The notes: generated by a model from the sequence alone, not told the origin. A DNA stretch of 64,000 bases from Lachnospiraceae bacterium FE2018 (GCA_000702845.1 JNKK01000005.1:81222-145221); one strand, 5' to 3'. Positions 43,900-54,181 are shown, numbered from the stretch's first letter. Numbers and translations: made by a program.

Positions 43900-46197
43900 C
43901 TAACGGTCCAGATCATACTGAACTCTGATCGCGTCAAATCCACTGTTTATCTCAATATATGATTCCAGGAAACGCCGCATCTGCAGAAGATCTTCCAGAT
44001 TCTCTCCTTTAACCGATATGGCTGCCCTGTGATATTCCTGCATCTTTGCGACTGCTTCCGGCGCGGGGCCGATGATGCTGACCTCCCGGTCTTTCTGTAA
44101 ATGCTGCAGATACTGTTTCACATATCCTGCCCCTTTATTTAACAGCGGCTCATCTTTACTGCTCATATGAATTGTAAGAAGATGTGCCGCAGGAGGATAC
44201 TGCATCAGCTCCCGGATGCCAAGTTCCTTCCGGTAAAATGCATCATAGTTCTGATCTGCTGCTGTTACTATGCTGTAATGATCCGGATTATATGTCTGGA
44301 TCACTGCGCTTCCCGGCATGCTGCCGCGTCCCGCGCGGCCGACAGCCTGTACAATCAGCTGGTACGTCCTCTCCGCGGCGCGATAATCACTTGCAAAAAG
44401 TGAAAGATCTGCAAGCAGTGCTCCGACAAGTGTCACATTAGGGAAATCGTGCCCCTTAACAATCATCTGGGTTCCGATCAGAATATCAGCTTCCTGCGCA
44501 GCGAATGCTTTCAGAATACGATCGTGTCCTTCTTTTCCGCCCGTCGTATCCGCGTCCATCCGGATCACCCGCGCTTCCGGAAACATCTGCCGGATGGTCT
44601 GCTCGACTTTCTCTGTTCCCGCCCGGAAACCATGAATATGCGGCGAACCGCACACAGGACAGCTGCTTAAATAAGGCGTCCTGTAATTGCAGTAATGACA
44701 GATCAGCATCCCGTTGCGGTGTGCCGTCAGAGAAACATCACAATGCGGACATTTGATTACTGTGCCGCAGTTTCTGCAGGAAATAAACCCGGCCATACCG
44801 CGCTTATTCAGAAACAGGATGCTTTGCTCCTGCTTCGCAAGCCGGCCGGCAATCTGTTCCTGCAGGCTCCTGCTGATCATACTGCGGTTGCCTTCCTGCA
44901 TTTCCCTGCGCATATCAACAATTTCTACTGACGGAAGCAGTGCATTCCCATAGCGTTCTGTCAGGCGGATATACGTCCATTCTCCGGATCTTGCGCGGCA
45001 CGCACTGTCCAGTGACGGGGTCGCGGATCCGAATATAACATGTGCGTTTTCGATCCCGGCCCGTGCAATTGCTGTTTCCCGCGCGTCGTACCGGGGCGTT
45101 TCCTCGCTTCGATAAGAGCTTTCCTGCTCCTCGTCAAGAATGATAAGCCCTGTGTTTGTAAATGGTGTGAACAGTGCGGACCGCGGTCCTACAACGATCT
45201 TTGCCTGTCCGCTTCTTACTTTTTCATAATGCAGATACCGTTCCCGCTTGCTCATCCGTGAATGAATTACCGTGACGATATCGCCAAACCGCTGCCGGAA
45301 TCGTTTTACATTCTGCCACGAGAGAGAAATCTCCGGGATCAGGATAATAACCTGCCGTCCCTGTTTCAGAACCTGCTCTGCCAGTGCCATATAGACCAGT
45401 GTTTTCCCGCTTCCCGTGACCCCTTCAATCAGACACGGACGTTCCGGTTCCTCTCGCCAGCTTTCCAGTATTGTTTCAACTGCATGATACTGTTCCGCCG
45501 ACAACTGCGGTTGATTCAACTGCGGTTGATCTCCGTTCTGTTCCGGAGCAGTTCCTTCGCTTTTTCCGGTATTGCCGGAATCAGCTGCATCCACTGTTGT
45601 TTCTCTGATTTCTATGATACCGTCCCGCGCAAGCGCTGCGATTGCAGAAGAACCGACGTGCAGTTCCCGTGCCGCAGCAGCCTGCGTAATAACAGGCGTC
45701 GTCATAAGATGCCGCAGCAGCCTGGCTTTTGCAGCATGATGCTTTGCCTCGGCCTCCGACAGGATCCGTCCTGCTGTCTCTGGATCAACAGAGAGCTGAA
45801 GCTGCTTCTGTACCCGTCCGGTTTCTTTCTCTTTTACCGGCAGTACCGTTTTCAGCGCCTGTATCATGGTGCATCCGTAAGTATGACGAATCCACATGGC
45901 AAGACGGATCAGACGCGACTCAATCGTAATGCCCCTGTCAGAGACGGAAGCGATTTCCTTGATCTTTTCCGGATCATAATCAACCGTATCAGATAACGCA
46001 AGAACATATGCCCGCGTCATGCGGTTGCTCCGTCCGAACGGGACATCCACACAGACCCCCGGTCTGATCCTGCCCGCAAGTGTTTCCGGGATCCGGTACT
46101 GATAGATCCTGTCCAGCTTTTCATGCGTGATATCTACGATAATATCCGCATATAGTTGTCTTTTGACGGTATCTCCCATGCGCTTCCGATCTCTCAT
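43900..46197 (-). CDS. priA: Primosomal replication restart helicase PriA
   Basis: A 765-residue superfamily 2 helicase that reloads the replisome at stalled forks. The N-terminal DNA-binding domain includes VDVPFGRSNRMTRAYVL. The helicase core has Walker A EGVTGSGKT at about 262, Walker B LDEEQESSY and motif VQAVGRAGRG. The zinc-binding insertion has paired Cys clusters (CRNCG, CPHCD, CHYCN, CPVCG). The ATG at 46197 overlaps the murE stop as ATGA and has AGGA seven bases upstream; an ATG six codons later is an alternative. Coupled to murE. Very confident. Confidence 0.95.
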   Translation of the reverse strand: MRDRKRMGDTVKRQLYADIIVDITHEKLDRIYQYRIPETLAGRIRPGVCVDVPFGRSNRMTRAYVLALSDTVDYDPEKIKEIASVSDRGITIESRLIRLAMWIRHTYGCTMIQALKTVLPVKEKETGRVQKQLQLSVDPETAGRILSEAEAKHHAAKARLLRHLMTTPVITQAAAARELHVGSSAIAALARDGIIEIRETTVDAADSGNTGKSEGTAPEQNGDQPQLNQPQLSAEQYHAVETILESWREEPERPCLIEGVTGSGKTLVYMALAEQVLKQGRQVIILIPEISLSWQNVKRFRQRFGDIVTVIHSRMSKRERYLHYEKVRSGQAKIVVGPRSALFTPFTNTGLIILDEEQESSYRSEETPRYDARETAIARAGIENAHVIFGSATPSLDSACRARSGEWTYIRLTERYGNALLPSVEIVDMRREMQEGNRSMISRSLQEQIAGRLAKQEQSILFLNKRGMAGFISCRNCGTVIKCPHCDVSLTAHRNGMLICHYCNYRTPYLSSCPVCGSPHIHGFRAGTEKVEQTIRQMFPEARVIRMDADTTGGKEGHDRILKAFAAQEADILIGTQMIVKGHDFPNVTLVGALLADLSLFASDYRAAERTYQLIVQAVGRAGRGSMPGSAVIQTYNPDHYSIVTAADQNYDAFYRKELGIRELMQYPPAAHLLTIHMSSKDEPLLNKGAGYVKQYLQHLQKDREVSIIGPAPEAVAKMQEYHRAAISVKGENLEDLLQMRRFLESYIEINSGFDAIRVQYDLDR

Positions 46198-47687
46198 GCA
46201 AGTTCCTGCAAAATCTCCTGAATCAGCACACGCTCATCCATCGGGTACTTCTTCCCCTTGATAATCTGATAATCTTCATGTCCTTTGCCCGCAAGAACAA
46301 TGATATCCCCCGGCTCGCCGTTCACAATGGCATAGCGAATCGCATCCTTGCGGTCAATAATCTCAACATACTTTCCGTCAGTTTTATTCATGCCGGTTTT
46401 AATGTCATCAATAATCGCCTGCGGCTCCTCGTTTCTTGGATTATCTGAGGTAATAATCGTAAGATCCGCCAGTTTTCCGGAAATCTCGCCCATCTCGAAT
46501 CTGCGGTTTCTGTCACGGTTTCCGCCGCAGCCGAACAGACTGACCAGACGATGCGGATTGTATTCCCGCAGGGTTGTCAGGAGACTTTCCAGCGCCATGG
46601 CATTGTGCGCATAGTCAATCATCAGCGTGAAATCATCCGAGACCTTAACCATTTCGACGCGTCCTTTAACCTTTGCGCCTGCCAGTGCTGCGCGAATCGT
46701 ATCAGCGTCCGCGCCGATGTGATGGCAGACAGCGATTGCACACAGCGAATTATAGATGGAAAACTTGCCCGGGATGTCGATCTCTACCGGCATGTCCACT
46801 TTTCCGGCCGCGTGGTAGGCAATGCCCAGATAACCCGGACGGCTTACAAGACTTGCCTGTTCTGCGCGGTAATCCGCATCTGCGGAAAATCCGAATGTCT
46901 CCAGTTCACAGGCGGCGCCCGCAACGATCTGTTCAAAATGCTCATCGTCACGATTAACCAGCCCGATCCTGCAGTTCTGCAGCAGCTGCTTCTTGCAGTT
47001 CATATAATCTTCAAAATCCGCATGTTCATTTGTTCCGATGTGATCCGGTTCGATATTGGTAAACACACCGTAATCAAAAGTAATGCCGGCGACACGGTCC
47101 ATCATATAAGCCTGGGAAGATACTTCCATTACCGCACATTCACAGCCGGCGTCAGCCATCTCCCTGAAATATTCCTGAATGAGCCAGGATTCAGGCGTCG
47201 TATTTTCAGACGGAATTACACGCTTTCCCGTAATTGTTTCAATTGTACCGATCAGACCTGTCTTATGACCTGCATTCTCCAGAATCGAGCGGATCATATA
47301 GGTACTGGTCGTCTTGCCCTTGGTACCTGTGATTCCGATCGTCGTCAGTTCCTTCGCCGGATATCCGAACCAGGCAGCCGAAAGCATTGCCAGTGAGTAA
47401 CGGTTATTCTCCGCCTCAACAATCGTCACACCGTCCGCTGCAGCCTGTTCTGCCATTTCTTTCGTGCCGCCTTCACACGCTTCGCGCTCAACGAGAATTG
47501 CTGCGGCTCCCTTCGCTGCTGCATCCGCAATATACTGATGACCGTCGCTGACAGTGCCGCAGATGCAGACAAACAGACAGCCCGGTTCAACCTTTCGTGA
47601 ATCATAGGCGACTCCGCTGATCTCGACCGCGTCGCTTCCGTTCTTAACCTGATATGAGATGTCGTTTAATAATGTGGAAAGTTTCAT
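46194..47687 (-). CDS. murE: MurE-type UDP-MurNAc-tripeptide ligase, second paralogue
   Basis: A 497-residue Mur ligase closely similar to the one at 11913-13409, with GITGTKGKTTS (ATP), NTTPESWLIQE, MEVSSQAYMMD, DYAHNAMALES and DNPRNEEPQ. The DNPR motif with Glu-Glu-Pro is the common meso-diaminopimelate signature. It heads the leftward priA-def-fmt run and overlaps priA by four bases, so peptidoglycan precursor supply is coupled to that housekeeping operon. ATG 47687 follows CAGGAG. A predicted promoter lies at 47730-47758, just past the glyS terminator. By context it is probably the main MurE, but that is inference. Confidence 0.9.
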   Translation of the reverse strand: MKLSTLLNDISYQVKNGSDAVEISGVAYDSRKVEPGCLFVCICGTVSDGHQYIADAAAKGAAAILVEREACEGGTKEMAEQAAADGVTIVEAENNRYSLAMLSAAWFGYPAKELTTIGITGTKGKTTSTYMIRSILENAGHKTGLIGTIETITGKRVIPSENTTPESWLIQEYFREMADAGCECAVMEVSSQAYMMDRVAGITFDYGVFTNIEPDHIGTNEHADFEDYMNCKKQLLQNCRIGLVNRDDEHFEQIVAGAACELETFGFSADADYRAEQASLVSRPGYLGIAYHAAGKVDMPVEIDIPGKFSIYNSLCAIAVCHHIGADADTIRAALAGAKVKGRVEMVKVSDDFTLMIDYAHNAMALESLLTTLREYNPHRLVSLFGCGGNRDRNRRFEMGEISGKLADLTIITSDNPRNEEPQAIIDDIKTGMNKTDGKYVEIIDRKDAIRYAIVNGEPGDIIVLAGKGHEDYQIIKGKKYPMDERVLIQEILQELA

Positions 47688-47729
47688 ACTATACTCCTGT
47701 AATATACCCTGTTCAAAATCTATCTAAAT

Positions 47730-47758
47730 AGAATACCACAGGGCTGTCATATATTCAA
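47730..47758 (-). promoter_or_regulatory. Predicted promoter of the murE-priA operon
   Basis: Minus-strand TTGAAT (47753-47758), 17-base spacer, TATTCT (47730-47735), immediately downstream of the glyS terminator. Moderate consensus match. Confidence 0.5.
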
Positions 47759-47766
47759 ACAAGAAC

Positions 47767-47794
47767 AGGCCGGCAACGAATCCGCTGCCGGCCT
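47767..47794 (-). terminator. Terminator after glyS
   Basis: Perfect 9-bp GC-rich stem AGGCCGGCA/TGCCGGCCT with a 10-nt loop. The minus-strand tail is TGTTCTTGTTTG and the plus-strand tail TTCTTTTATG. It closes the long operon that ends in glyS. The A/T-rich stretch 47800-47927 shows nothing else. Confidence 0.8.
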
Positions 47795-47927
47795 TTCTTT
47801 TATGAAATAATAAAATGAGGGGGAGATAGTGAGTGGTTGATCAACTATCTGATACTCATTATATAGAGAACTTGTGATTAAACTATGTACTGTTTATAAA
47901 GTATCTCTAAAATCCCTGAATTGTTAC

Positions 47928-49325
47928 TTAAAAATCAAACTTTCCTCTAAACCAGTCCGCAAGATCATCAATCTTTACGCGCTCCTGCTCCATGGAATCA
48001 CGGAACCTGATGGTAACCGCGCCATCCTCTGCACTGTCAAAATCATATGTAACACAGAACGGTGTTCCGATTTCGTCCTGACGGCGGTAACGTTTTCCGA
48101 TATTTCCTCTGTCATCATATTCACAGTTATACAGCGCGGAAAGCTTCTCGTAAATCTTCTCGGCACCCTCGTTCAGCTTTTTCGACAGCGGAAGGACGGC
48201 GATCTTAACCGGTGCCAGAGCCGGATGGAAATGCATAACTGTACGTACGTCATTTCGCTCTGCGTCCAGAACTTCTTCATCATACGCTGCGCAGAGGAAT
48301 GCGAGAACAACACGGTCTGCGCCAAGTGAAGGCTCAATTACGTATGGAATATATTTCTCATTCTTTGTGTCATCAAAGTAAGACATATCCTGTCCGGAAA
48401 CATTCTGATGGCAGGTCAGATCGTAGTCTGTCCGGTCTGCGATGCCCCAGAGTTCGCCCCAGCCGAACGGGAACAGGAACTCAAGATCCGTTGTAGCCTT
48501 GCTGTAGAAGGAAAGCTCTTCCGGTGAATGATCACGTGCGCGCAGCTCTTCATCTTTCAGACCGAGACTCTTCAGCCAGCCGATGCAGAAATTGCGCCAG
48601 TACTCGAACCACTCCAGATCCGTATCCGGCTCACAGAAAAACTCCAGTTCCATCTGTTCAAACTCTCTGGTGCGGAATGTAAAGTTGCCCGGCGTAATCT
48701 CATTACGGAACGATTTACCGATCTGACCGATGCCGAACGGTATCTTCTTACGGGATGTTCTCTGTACGCTCTTGAAGTTTACAAAAATGCCCTGTGCAGT
48801 CTCCGGACGAAGATATACGGTATTCTTCGCATCCTCTGTGACACCCTGGAATGTCTTAAACATCAGATTGAACTGACGGATATCTGTGAAATTATGCGCG
48901 CCGCAGGAAGGACATCCGATCTGATGCGCGTCAATAAATTCCTTCATCTGCTCATTGGTCCATCCGTCGACTGTGCCGCCGGGAATTTCCACATCATTCT
49001 CCCTGCAGAAATCCTCAATCATATTATCAGCGCGGAAGCGTTCATGACATTCCTTACAGTCCATCAGCGGATCTGAAAAGCTGCCCAGATGGCCTGATGC
49101 AACCCATGTCTGCGGATTCATCAGGATTGCACAGTCCACACCGACATTATACGGGTTGCTCTGCACGAACTTCAGCCACCATGCCTTCTTGACATTGTTC
49201 TTCAGTTCAACACCCAGCGGACCATAATCCCATGTATTTGCCAGACCGCCGTAGATTTCCGAACCCGGGAAAATAAATCCCCTCGACTTCGCCAGTGCAA
49301 TTATTTTGTCCATTGTCTTTTCCAT
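47928..49325 (-). CDS. glyS: Glycyl-tRNA synthetase (single-chain, dimeric type)
   Basis: A 465-residue class II synthetase that charges tRNA-Gly. Motif 1 region [20 protein letters not shown], a CHERFRADN and CPSCGAHNF zinc-like insertion, motif 2 [21 protein letters not shown] and motif 3 [13 protein letters not shown] are present. The anticodon-binding domain forms the last 100 residues. ATG 49325 follows GAGGAGAG. Only 43 bases separate it from the lipoprotein gene upstream, leaving no room for a T-box leader. It therefore appears to be transcribed as the last gene of the alr-purB-purA run. Confident. Confidence 0.95.
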   Translation of the reverse strand: MEKTMDKIIALAKSRGFIFPGSEIYGGLANTWDYGPLGVELKNNVKKAWWLKFVQSNPYNVGVDCAILMNPQTWVASGHLGSFSDPLMDCKECHERFRADNMIEDFCRENDVEIPGGTVDGWTNEQMKEFIDAHQIGCPSCGAHNFTDIRQFNLMFKTFQGVTEDAKNTVYLRPETAQGIFVNFKSVQRTSRKKIPFGIGQIGKSFRNEITPGNFTFRTREFEQMELEFFCEPDTDLEWFEYWRNFCIGWLKSLGLKDEELRARDHSPEELSFYSKATTDLEFLFPFGWGELWGIADRTDYDLTCHQNVSGQDMSYFDDTKNEKYIPYVIEPSLGADRVVLAFLCAAYDEEVLDAERNDVRTVMHFHPALAPVKIAVLPLSKKLNEGAEKIYEKLSALYNCEYDDRGNIGKRYRRQDEIGTPFCVTYDFDSAEDGAVTIRFRDSMEQERVKIDDLADWFRGKFDF

Positions 49326-49368
49326 CGTTCTCTCCTCATATTATAACTGTTTACAGGTGCCTGCGATT

Positions 49369-50154
49369 CTACTTGAATATCACATAGTACAGAGCAAAAT
49401 CATCAATCACGAACTGATCCATTTCTGCGCTGTCAGTATCTGTCTCCTCTGCTGCCGCCCCGGAATCAGCGGAAGATGCATCTTCCGTTTTTGCGCTTTC
49501 AGCCCGGGCGTCTGCTGCATCCGATTCCGTTTCGGTTTCCTTTACAATTGCTGTTGTACGCCCTGATGCCTTCATATTTTCGCTGGTATACAGGATTTTG
49601 TCAGGCACACGCAGCCGCATCGGTTCTTCTACAATCAGCACTTTCCATTCGTCTGCGCGTTCTGCTATGGATGCCGCTGCATCTTCAGCAGGTTTCCCCT
49701 TTTCATTCAGAAAAGCGCGCTCAAACGAATATCCGGCTTTCTTTGCTTCACTGATCGTACCGAAGAAACATGCAGTTCCGTTAAAAGCTGTATACTGACT
49801 GCAGTCAGCATAGTTGATCCGGATCTGTATTTTACCATCCTTAACTTTGCAGAATTCCATCTCGATGCCGTCACGGGATTCATCCTTCGAACCTGCAGAT
49901 GCCGCGCTGCTCTCTGATGTTCCCGAAACCGCTTCGCCGGATCCGTTAAAGGACACAATCTGCTCTTCCACATACTGTTCCAGTTCTGCCGGATCAATGG
50001 AATTATCTGCCGGCTCCACAACTGTCTGGATCAGTCTTCCTTCCTCATCAGCCTGCAGTTCTGTTTCGCTTCCCCGGTTCGCAAATTCACATCCTGCAAG
50101 CAGACATGCAAGAAGCAGGCAGACCGCCGATCTGCTCAAAAATTGTTTTATCAT
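49369..50154 (-). CDS. Predicted lipoprotein of unknown function
   Basis: A 261-residue exported lipoprotein. The signal peptide ends in the lipobox LLAGC with Cys at 22. A Ser/Glu-rich segment (about 60-95) precedes a folded core (about 95-200, with KIQIRINYADCSQYTAFNG and ERAFLNEKGKPAE). A second acidic, Ala/Glu/Asp-rich stretch follows, then a short C-terminal MDQFVIDDFALYYVIFK. I do not recognise a family. The ATG overlaps the purA stop by one base (TGATG), so it is translated with purA although the functions seem unrelated. It sits between purA and glyS in the same operon. Confidence 0.75.
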   Translation of the reverse strand: MIKQFLSRSAVCLLLACLLAGCEFANRGSETELQADEEGRLIQTVVEPADNSIDPAELEQYVEEQIVSFNGSGEAVSGTSESSAASAGSKDESRDGIEMEFCKVKDGKIQIRINYADCSQYTAFNGTACFFGTISEAKKAGYSFERAFLNEKGKPAEDAAASIAERADEWKVLIVEEPMRLRVPDKILYTSENMKASGRTTAIVKETETESDAADARAESAKTEDASSADSGAAAEETDTDSAEMDQFVIDDFALYYVIFK

Positions 50155-51440
50155 CAGGCTTTGCTCTCCCGGAAAATGATATCATCGCGACCGGGTCCGT
50201 TTGAAATAATTGTAACCGGATATCCGATCTTCTCTTCAATAAACTCAATATATGCGCGGCATTTTTCCGGAAGCTCTTCATAAGAACGGATTCCGCGAAT
50301 ATCGCATTTCCAGCCGGGCAGCGTCTCATAGACCGGTTTTGCCCGTTCCAGACGAGCAGTCGTCGGAAACTCTGTCGTGATTTCACCGTCAATCTCATAG
50401 CCGACACAGACTTTGATTTCATCCAGATATCCCAGTACATCCAATACTGTAAACGCCACATCTGTCGTACCCTGAATTCTGCAGCCGTAGCGGGATGCCA
50501 CACAGTCGTACCAGCCGACACGCCGCGGTCTTCCGGTTGTCGCGCCGTATTCGCCGCCGTCGCCGCCGCGTCTTCGAAGCTCGTCCGCTTCTTCTCCGAA
50601 CAGTTCGGAAACAAACGCACCTGCACCAACCGCACTGGAATATGCCTTTGTAACGGTTACGATCTGCCTGATCTCATAAGGCGGAATTCCTGCACCGACA
50701 GCGCCATAGCCCGCCAGGGTTGAAGAAGACGTTACCATCGGGTAAATACCGTGATCCGGGTCTTTCATAGAACCGAGCTGTCCTTCCAGAAGAATGGTTT
50801 TTCCTTCTGCAATCGCCTCTGACAAAAATGCTGATGTATCACACACAAACGGTGTGATCATATCACGCCAGAGCATCAGCTCGGTAAACAGTGCGTCCGG
50901 ATCCAGCAGAGGCTTATGATACAGATGTTCCAGAAGTATGTTTTTCACCTCTGTGATGCGCTGCAGTTTATCTTTCAGTGCAGCTTCATCATAAAGCTCA
51001 CAGACCTGAAAACCTGTTTTTGCATATTTATCCGAATAAAACGGTGCGATCCCTGACTTTGTGGAACCAAATGATCTTCCGCCAAGACGCTCTTCTTCAT
51101 ATGCATCAAACAGAATATGATACGGCATTACCATCTGTGCGCGGTCCGAAACCTTAATAGACGGCATCGGAACGCCCTGTTCCGTAATCGATTCGATCTC
51201 TTTGGCGAGTACCGGGATATTCAGCGCAACACCATTTCCGATCACACTTGTCACATGATCATAAAACACGCCTGACGGAAGTGTATGCAGGGCAAATTTT
51301 CCGTAGGAATTGACAATCGTATGTCCTGCATTGGCACCGCCCTGGAACCGGACAACAATATCCGCTCCGGCTGCAAGCGTATCCGTTATTTTACCCTTGC
51401 CTTCATCCCCCCAGTTTGCACCGACAACTGCTTTTACCAT
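50154..51440 (-). CDS. purA: Adenylosuccinate synthetase
   Basis: A 428-residue cytosolic enzyme that joins IMP and aspartate with GTP, the first step from IMP to AMP. The N-terminal P-loop GANWGDEGKGKITD contains the catalytic Asp, and FQGGANAGHTIV with the catalytic His follows. EGQLGSMKDPDHGIYP and the arginine-containing TTGRPRRVGW segment are also present. ATG 51440 is preceded by GAGGAAG. It lies 29 bases after purB, so both steps from IMP to AMP are in one operon. Very confident. Confidence 0.97.
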   Translation of the reverse strand: MVKAVVGANWGDEGKGKITDTLAAGADIVVRFQGGANAGHTIVNSYGKFALHTLPSGVFYDHVTSVIGNGVALNIPVLAKEIESITEQGVPMPSIKVSDRAQMVMPYHILFDAYEEERLGGRSFGSTKSGIAPFYSDKYAKTGFQVCELYDEAALKDKLQRITEVKNILLEHLYHKPLLDPDALFTELMLWRDMITPFVCDTSAFLSEAIAEGKTILLEGQLGSMKDPDHGIYPMVTSSSTLAGYGAVGAGIPPYEIRQIVTVTKAYSSAVGAGAFVSELFGEEADELRRRGGDGGEYGATTGRPRRVGWYDCVASRYGCRIQGTTDVAFTVLDVLGYLDEIKVCVGYEIDGEITTEFPTTARLERAKPVYETLPGWKCDIRGIRSYEELPEKCRAYIEFIEEKIGYPVTIISNGPGRDDIIFRESKA

Positions 51441-51469
51441 GGTATTACTTCCTCTCTATGGTGGTTAAT

Positions 51470-52900
51470 TTATACGTTAATCGTAACTTCCAGACCGATC
51501 TGATCCCTGCGTGCTTCCAGCAGCGGACGGATCACATTTTTCAGATACTGCTCTGTCTGCAGCGCTGCACGTCCGGTGTAGCGCGCCGGATCCATAGCAG
51601 CTTTCAGCTCGTCCAGTGTCAGATTGAATGCCGGATCAGCTGCGATTCGCTCCAGCAGATCGTTGTCTCCGCCTTCCTGTTTAACCGTGCGGCCGGCCTC
51701 CATGGAAAGGGTACGGATCCGCTCATGCAGCTCCTGACGGTCACCGCCGGCTTTGACGGCATCCATCATAATATTTTCTGTCGCCATGAACGGAAGCTCC
51801 GCCATCATATGACGGTAAATGACTTTCGGGTAAACAACCAGTCCGTCTACCACATTCAGCACAAGATCCAGGATTCCGTCAATCGTAAGGAATCCTTCTG
51901 CAATCGCAATCCTCTTATTAGCGGAATCATCCAGTGTTCGCTCGAACCACTGTTCCGCAGAGGTCAGCGCCGGATTTAAAGCGTCGGTAATGACGTATCG
52001 TGACAGGGATGCAATTCGTTCTGAGCGCATCGGGTTACGCTTGTAAGCCATCGCAGAAGATCCGATCTGGCTCTTCTCAAAAGGTTCTTCCACCTCTTTG
52101 AGATGCTGCAGCAGACGGATGTCGTTGGAAAACTTATGCGCACTTGCCGCGATACCGGCAAGAATATTCATCACACGTGTATCCACCTTGCGGGAATATG
52201 TCTGGCCTGAAACCGGATAACATGCTTCGAAGCCCATCTTTTCGGCGATCATCGGATCGATCTGATCCACTTTATCCTGATCACCCTCAAACAGCTCCAG
52301 GAAACTGGCCTGTGTTCCGGTCGTTCCCTTGGAACCGAGCAGCTTCAGTGTCCCCATCACATATTCCAGATCCTCCAGATCCATCACAAACTCCTGCATC
52401 CAAAGCGTTGCCCGCTTGCCGACAGTCGTCGGCTGAGCCGGCTGAAAATGCGTAAATGCCAGTGTCGGCTGATCTTTCTGGGATTCTGCAAAATCAGCGA
52501 TCCGCGCGATTACATTGATCAGTTTCTTGCGCACCAGTTTCAGTGCCTCGCGCATCACAATCAGATCCGTATTATCGCCGACGTAACAGGATGTCGCTCC
52601 CAGATGAATAATCCCCTTCGCCTTCGGGCACTGCTGGCCGAAAGCATATACATGAGACATAACATCATGCCGGACTTCTTTTTCGCGGGCCCGTGCGACA
52701 TCATAATTGATATCTGTCACGTGTGCGCGCATCTCTTCAATCTGCTCATCGGAAATATTTAATCCAAGCGCCTGCTCTGTCTCAGCCAGCGCAATCCAGA
52801 GTCTGCGCCATGTGCTGAACTTCATATCCTCCGAGAAAATCTGCTGCATTTCCCGGCTTGCATAGCGGCCCTGCAGCGGGCTGACATATCTGTCGGTCAT
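51470..52900 (-). CDS. purB: Adenylosuccinate lyase
   Basis: A 476-residue enzyme of the fumarase/aspartase superfamily that releases fumarate from adenylosuccinate and from SAICAR in purine synthesis. The signature SSAMAYKRNPMRSE at about 285-298 carries the catalytic Ser loop. HLGATSCYVGDNTD and FTHFQPAQPTTVGKR supply the other active-site regions. ATG 52900 follows AGGAAAAGAAG. It lies 53 bases after alr and 29 bases before purA. Very confident. Confidence 0.97.
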   Translation of the reverse strand: MTDRYVSPLQGRYASREMQQIFSEDMKFSTWRRLWIALAETEQALGLNISDEQIEEMRAHVTDINYDVARAREKEVRHDVMSHVYAFGQQCPKAKGIIHLGATSCYVGDNTDLIVMREALKLVRKKLINVIARIADFAESQKDQPTLAFTHFQPAQPTTVGKRATLWMQEFVMDLEDLEYVMGTLKLLGSKGTTGTQASFLELFEGDQDKVDQIDPMIAEKMGFEACYPVSGQTYSRKVDTRVMNILAGIAASAHKFSNDIRLLQHLKEVEEPFEKSQIGSSAMAYKRNPMRSERIASLSRYVITDALNPALTSAEQWFERTLDDSANKRIAIAEGFLTIDGILDLVLNVVDGLVVYPKVIYRHMMAELPFMATENIMMDAVKAGGDRQELHERIRTLSMEAGRTVKQEGGDNDLLERIAADPAFNLTLDELKAAMDPARYTGRAALQTEQYLKNVIRPLLEARRDQIGLEVTINV

Positions 52901-52953
52901 ACTTCTTTTCCTTTCTTAAATGCAAGTCTTTCTTCAGGAACTATCCCGCTGCG

Positions 52954-54081
52954 TCAGACATAAATCCGTGTTACACGCGGTGAAATATCACACAGCATCT
53001 CATAATTGAACCGTCCGGCAGGATCAGCAACTTCTTCAACCGAAATGTATGCCTCTCCGTCGCGTCCGATCAGCGTGACAACATCTTCCACCTGTACATC
53101 GGGGATCTCTGTCACATCTACCATCATCTGATCCATACAGACACGTCCGAGTATCGGTGCCCTCCTGCCCCGGATCAGCACGGATCCTTTTGAGGAAAGC
53201 GCCCGGGGATACCCGTCCGCATATCCCGCAGAAACAGTTGCAATGCGTGTCACGGGACGTTCCGTCACATATGTCGCGCCGTAGCTGACTCCAATGCCGG
53301 CCGGAACCTCCTGCACATGAATCACATGCGCATACCAGGACAATGCCGGACGAAGATCCAGCCTCTCTTTATCAACATCTTCTGAAGGGTAGATTCCGTA
53401 CGTAATGATACCCGCTCTGACCATTTCGTAGCGCCAGTCATCCAGCTGCATGATTCCTGCGCTGTTGCAGACATGACGGATCGGGATGGTCACATTCCGC
53501 TCCTTCAGCAGCTGAATGAGATTCTCGTAGCGGGAAATCTGCTGCATGGTATACGTCTGATCCTGCTGGTCCGCACAGGAAAAATGTGTAAACATACCTT
53601 CCAGCCGGATTCCCGGCAGCTTTGCAATATGCGCTATGGCATCCGCGCCGGACGCATCCGTTTTGAATCCAATCCGCGTCATGCCTGTATCTGCAGCCGC
53701 ATGCACATGTGCATCCATGCCAAGCTTCACTGCCGTCTCAGAAAGAAGACGCGCGTCCTCTTCTCTGTAAATCGTTGCCGTAACGTTATGGCTGATCATT
53801 GCAGGATACTCTTTCGGAGACGCATATCCAAGAACCAGAATCGGAATCGCGACGCCGTCTTCCCGCAGCTCCAGTGCCTCATTAACAGTGGCGACCGCAT
53901 AGTAATCAGCGACATCCAGCAGGCTTTTTGCAATGTTTTCGACGCCGTGTCCATAGGCATTTGCCTTCAGAACCACCAGCAGTTTTGTATCTTCCGGAAT
54001 CCGGCTTCTCGCCTGCAGCAGATTATGCCGGATATTATCGATCGATATTTCTGCATAGCAGCGTAAGTATTCTTCTGACAT
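52954..54081 (-). CDS. alr: Alanine racemase
   Basis: A 375-residue PLP enzyme that makes D-alanine for peptidoglycan. The PLP Lys is in VVLKANAYGHG at about 39, and the second catalytic residue, Tyr, in GVSYGATYV at about 270. CNSAGIM and the C-terminal beta domain motif GRVCMDQMMVDVTEIPD are present. The ATG at 54081 is preceded by GGGAAAGAGAG. A hairpin with a T-run pointing the opposite way lies in its 100-base upstream gap. Its place before purB gives no functional link beyond housekeeping. Very confident. Confidence 0.96.
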   Translation of the reverse strand: MSEEYLRCYAEISIDNIRHNLLQARSRIPEDTKLLVVLKANAYGHGVENIAKSLLDVADYYAVATVNEALELREDGVAIPILVLGYASPKEYPAMISHNVTATIYREEDARLLSETAVKLGMDAHVHAAADTGMTRIGFKTDASGADAIAHIAKLPGIRLEGMFTHFSCADQQDQTYTMQQISRYENLIQLLKERNVTIPIRHVCNSAGIMQLDDWRYEMVRAGIITYGIYPSEDVDKERLDLRPALSWYAHVIHVQEVPAGIGVSYGATYVTERPVTRIATVSAGYADGYPRALSSKGSVLIRGRRAPILGRVCMDQMMVDVTEIPDVQVEDVVTLIGRDGEAYISVEEVADPAGRFNYEMLCDISPRVTRIYV

Positions 54082-54098
54082 CAGTATTACTCTCTTTC

Positions 54099-54132
54099 CC
54101 GTCCCTGCAGCGGCTGCAGCAACGGTTTTTTT
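54099..54132 (+). terminator. Terminator-like hairpin facing rightward, upstream of alr
   Basis: Arms CCGTCCCTGCAG and CTGCAGCAACGG (10 of 12 pairs) with a CGG loop, followed on the plus strand by seven T residues. No rightward gene precedes it. It may block antisense transcription or simply be a leader hairpin for alr on the other strand. Confidence 0.45.
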
Positions 54133-54181
54133 ACTTTACTCAACGGCGGGATTATATCAAAAAATGCATATATATGCAACT

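Noticed and set aside
49326..49368. T-box leader for glyS
   Set aside because: Only 43 bases separate glyS from the preceding gene; there is no specifier or T-box sequence.
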